From: Verrucomicrobiota bacterium
GTDB taxonomy: Bacteria; Verrucomicrobiota; Lentisphaeria; Victivallales; Victivallaceae
NCBI GenBank assembly: GCA_023459755.1
Contig: JAEWSS010000001.1
Coordinates: 1 to 5,750 of the forward strand
Direction of reading: 5' to 3'
DNA length: 5,750 nt
Positions 4,967-5,750 of the stretch are shown here, one piece after another. Below the pieces are notes generated by a model. It made no database searches. It was not told the origin of the DNA and was given only the letters and a program-made list of their open reading frames with translations. Both the position numbers and the translations under genes were made by a program. Position 1 is the first letter of the stretch; every line of letters begins with the position of its first letter.

Positions 4967-5750
4967 AACAACTCCATTCCAAGCCCCATCAAGATCATGC
5001 CGCCGAGCAGACCGGCCAAAACAATATGGTGTTTACCGTAGGTCTCGGCCATCGGCAGCAGTTCGTCGAACGTGATATAGATCATCACGCCGGCCACCAG
5101 CGCAAACATCATCGCCAGCACCGCCGGCGTTAGAAACGGCAGCAGGATCAGAAAGCCGATCAGCGCCCCCGCCGGCTCGGCCAATCCGGACAGCAGCGAT
5201 ACCGCCAACGCTTTGCGCCGGCTGTTGGTGGCGTAAAATATAGGCACCGCCACCGCGATGCCCTCCGGTATGTTGTGCAGGGCAATCGCAAAAGTCAGCG
5301 GCCACGCCACCTCCGGCCCGGAAAGACCGCCGGCAAAAGTCGCCATGCCCTCGGGAAAATTGTGAATGCCGATCGCCAGGGCAAACAGCAATCCGGAGCG
5401 CCCCAGCCGACGGCGCTCCTCGGCGTCGGCGGTTCCGGCGCGGTTGAATTCGTCTTCACTGCGGACGTGATGCGGGTTCTCAACTTCCGGAACCAGACGG
5501 TCAATCAGTGCGGTCACCAGCATTCCGGCGGCCAGCACCAGAATCGCCACGGTTCCACCGTGCGCAACTCCGTGTTCGCCGGTGAGCATCCGCCTGGCTT
5601 CCGGGAACAGTTCGGCCAGCGAAATGAATACCATAACGCCGCCGGAAAGCCCGAGCGCGGCGGAAAGGAACGGCCCCTCCGAGCGCGCACCAGGACGGCT
5701 GAAAAAGGCGAAAAGTCCGCCGACGCCGGTTGCCAGCCCCGCTATGGCGG
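4963..5750 (-). CDS. zupT: ZIP-family divalent metal transporter (ZupT-like), 5' end just beyond the window
   Basis: Inner-membrane transporter importing zinc and other divalent metals. The frame stays open from the ATG at 5634 to the window edge and the upstream translation is typical ZIP sequence (AGLATGVGGLFAFF, then FLSAALGLSGGVMVFISLAE), so that ATG is internal. There are 261 visible residues, against about 257 for E. coli ZupT, so only roughly ten N-terminal residues are missing. Both metal-binding helices are intact: HNFPEGMATF at visible residues 129-138 and HNIPEGIAVA at 158-167, with the GLAEPAGA motif following at 188-196. A hydrophilic loop at about 87-118 (VPEVENPHHVRSEDEF onward) has histidines and acidic residues, as is usual between helices III and IV of ZIP proteins. 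The TAG stop (4965-4963) overlaps the stop of the convergent SirB1-like gene. Its start, promoter and any Zur/Fur site lie outside the window. Confidence 0.92.
   Translation of the reverse strand, partial: AIAGLATGVGGLFAFFSRPGARSEGPFLSAALGLSGGVMVFISLAELFPEARRMLTGEHGVAHGGTVAILVLAAGMLVTALIDRLVPEVENPHHVRSEDEFNRAGTADAEERRRLGRSGLLFALAIGIHNFPEGMATFAGGLSGPEVAWPLTFAIALHNIPEGIAVAVPIFYATNSRRKALAVSLLSGLAEPAGALIGFLILLPFLTPAVLAMMFALVAGVMIYITFDELLPMAETYGKHHIVLAGLLGGMILMGLGMELF

Noticed and set aside
4268..4982. Minus-strand frames opposite the SirB1-like gene (4268-4828 and 4590-4982)
   Set aside because: They are Arg-, Gly- and Ser-rich, have no recognisable motif, and one overlaps the end of the ZIP gene in another frame. 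They are GC-rich shadows.
4963..5634. Reading of the ZIP transporter as a 223-residue protein starting at ATG 5634
   Set aside because: Codons upstream to the window edge encode the conserved first transmembrane helix of ZIP proteins, so this ATG is internal.
1..5750. CRISPR arrays, tRNA/rRNA genes, insertion sequences, riboswitches or defence genes
   Set aside because: I looked on both strands and saw no regularly spaced repeats, cloverleaf sequences, transposase motifs or terminal inverted repeats. The only intergenic gaps are about 98 and 108 nt, and their content is explained by a terminator and promoters.

Overview
The window looks like chromosomal DNA from a Gram-negative bacterium with GC-rich genes and short AT-rich gaps. 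Strong purine-rich ribosome binding sites, a secreted GxDLY-type SGNH esterase, a short-form CstA transporter and a Bacteroidetes-like exonuclease architecture fit a PVC-group bacterium (Lentisphaerota/Victivallales or similar) or a related gut/anaerobic lineage. This is only a hunch; no rRNA or other marker is present to settle it.

Layout: (1) 1-516, plus strand: the C-terminal part of DNA polymerase IV (DinB), cut by the window edge. (2) 557-589: a hairpin terminator shared by two convergent genes. (3) 615-3278, minus strand: a two-gene operon. A secreted SGNH hydrolase (first gene, TTG start) is followed after 3 nt by a CstA-family transporter whose ribosome binding site lies in the last codons of the hydrolase. 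(4) 3279-3386: a compact divergent control region with two near-consensus promoters back to back and abutting -35 boxes. (5) 3387-4966, plus strand: a two-gene operon of a DEDDh 3'-5' exonuclease and a divergent SirB1/transglutaminase-like protein, joined by an ATGA overlap. (6) 4963-5750, minus strand: a ZupT-like ZIP metal transporter, nearly complete, running off the right edge. Its stop codon overlaps the stop codon of the convergent SirB1-like gene.

How they work together: the hydrolase and CstA pair suggests release of a small acid or other nutrient outside the cytoplasm, followed by uptake. The substrate cannot be read from the sequence. The exonuclease and DinB are DNA-metabolism functions but belong to separate transcription units. 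I found no mobile element, CRISPR array, RNA gene or clearly new system. The most notable points are the symmetric divergent promoters, the TTG start missed by naive gene calling, the degenerate SirB1-like partner of the exonuclease, and the overlapping convergent stop codons.
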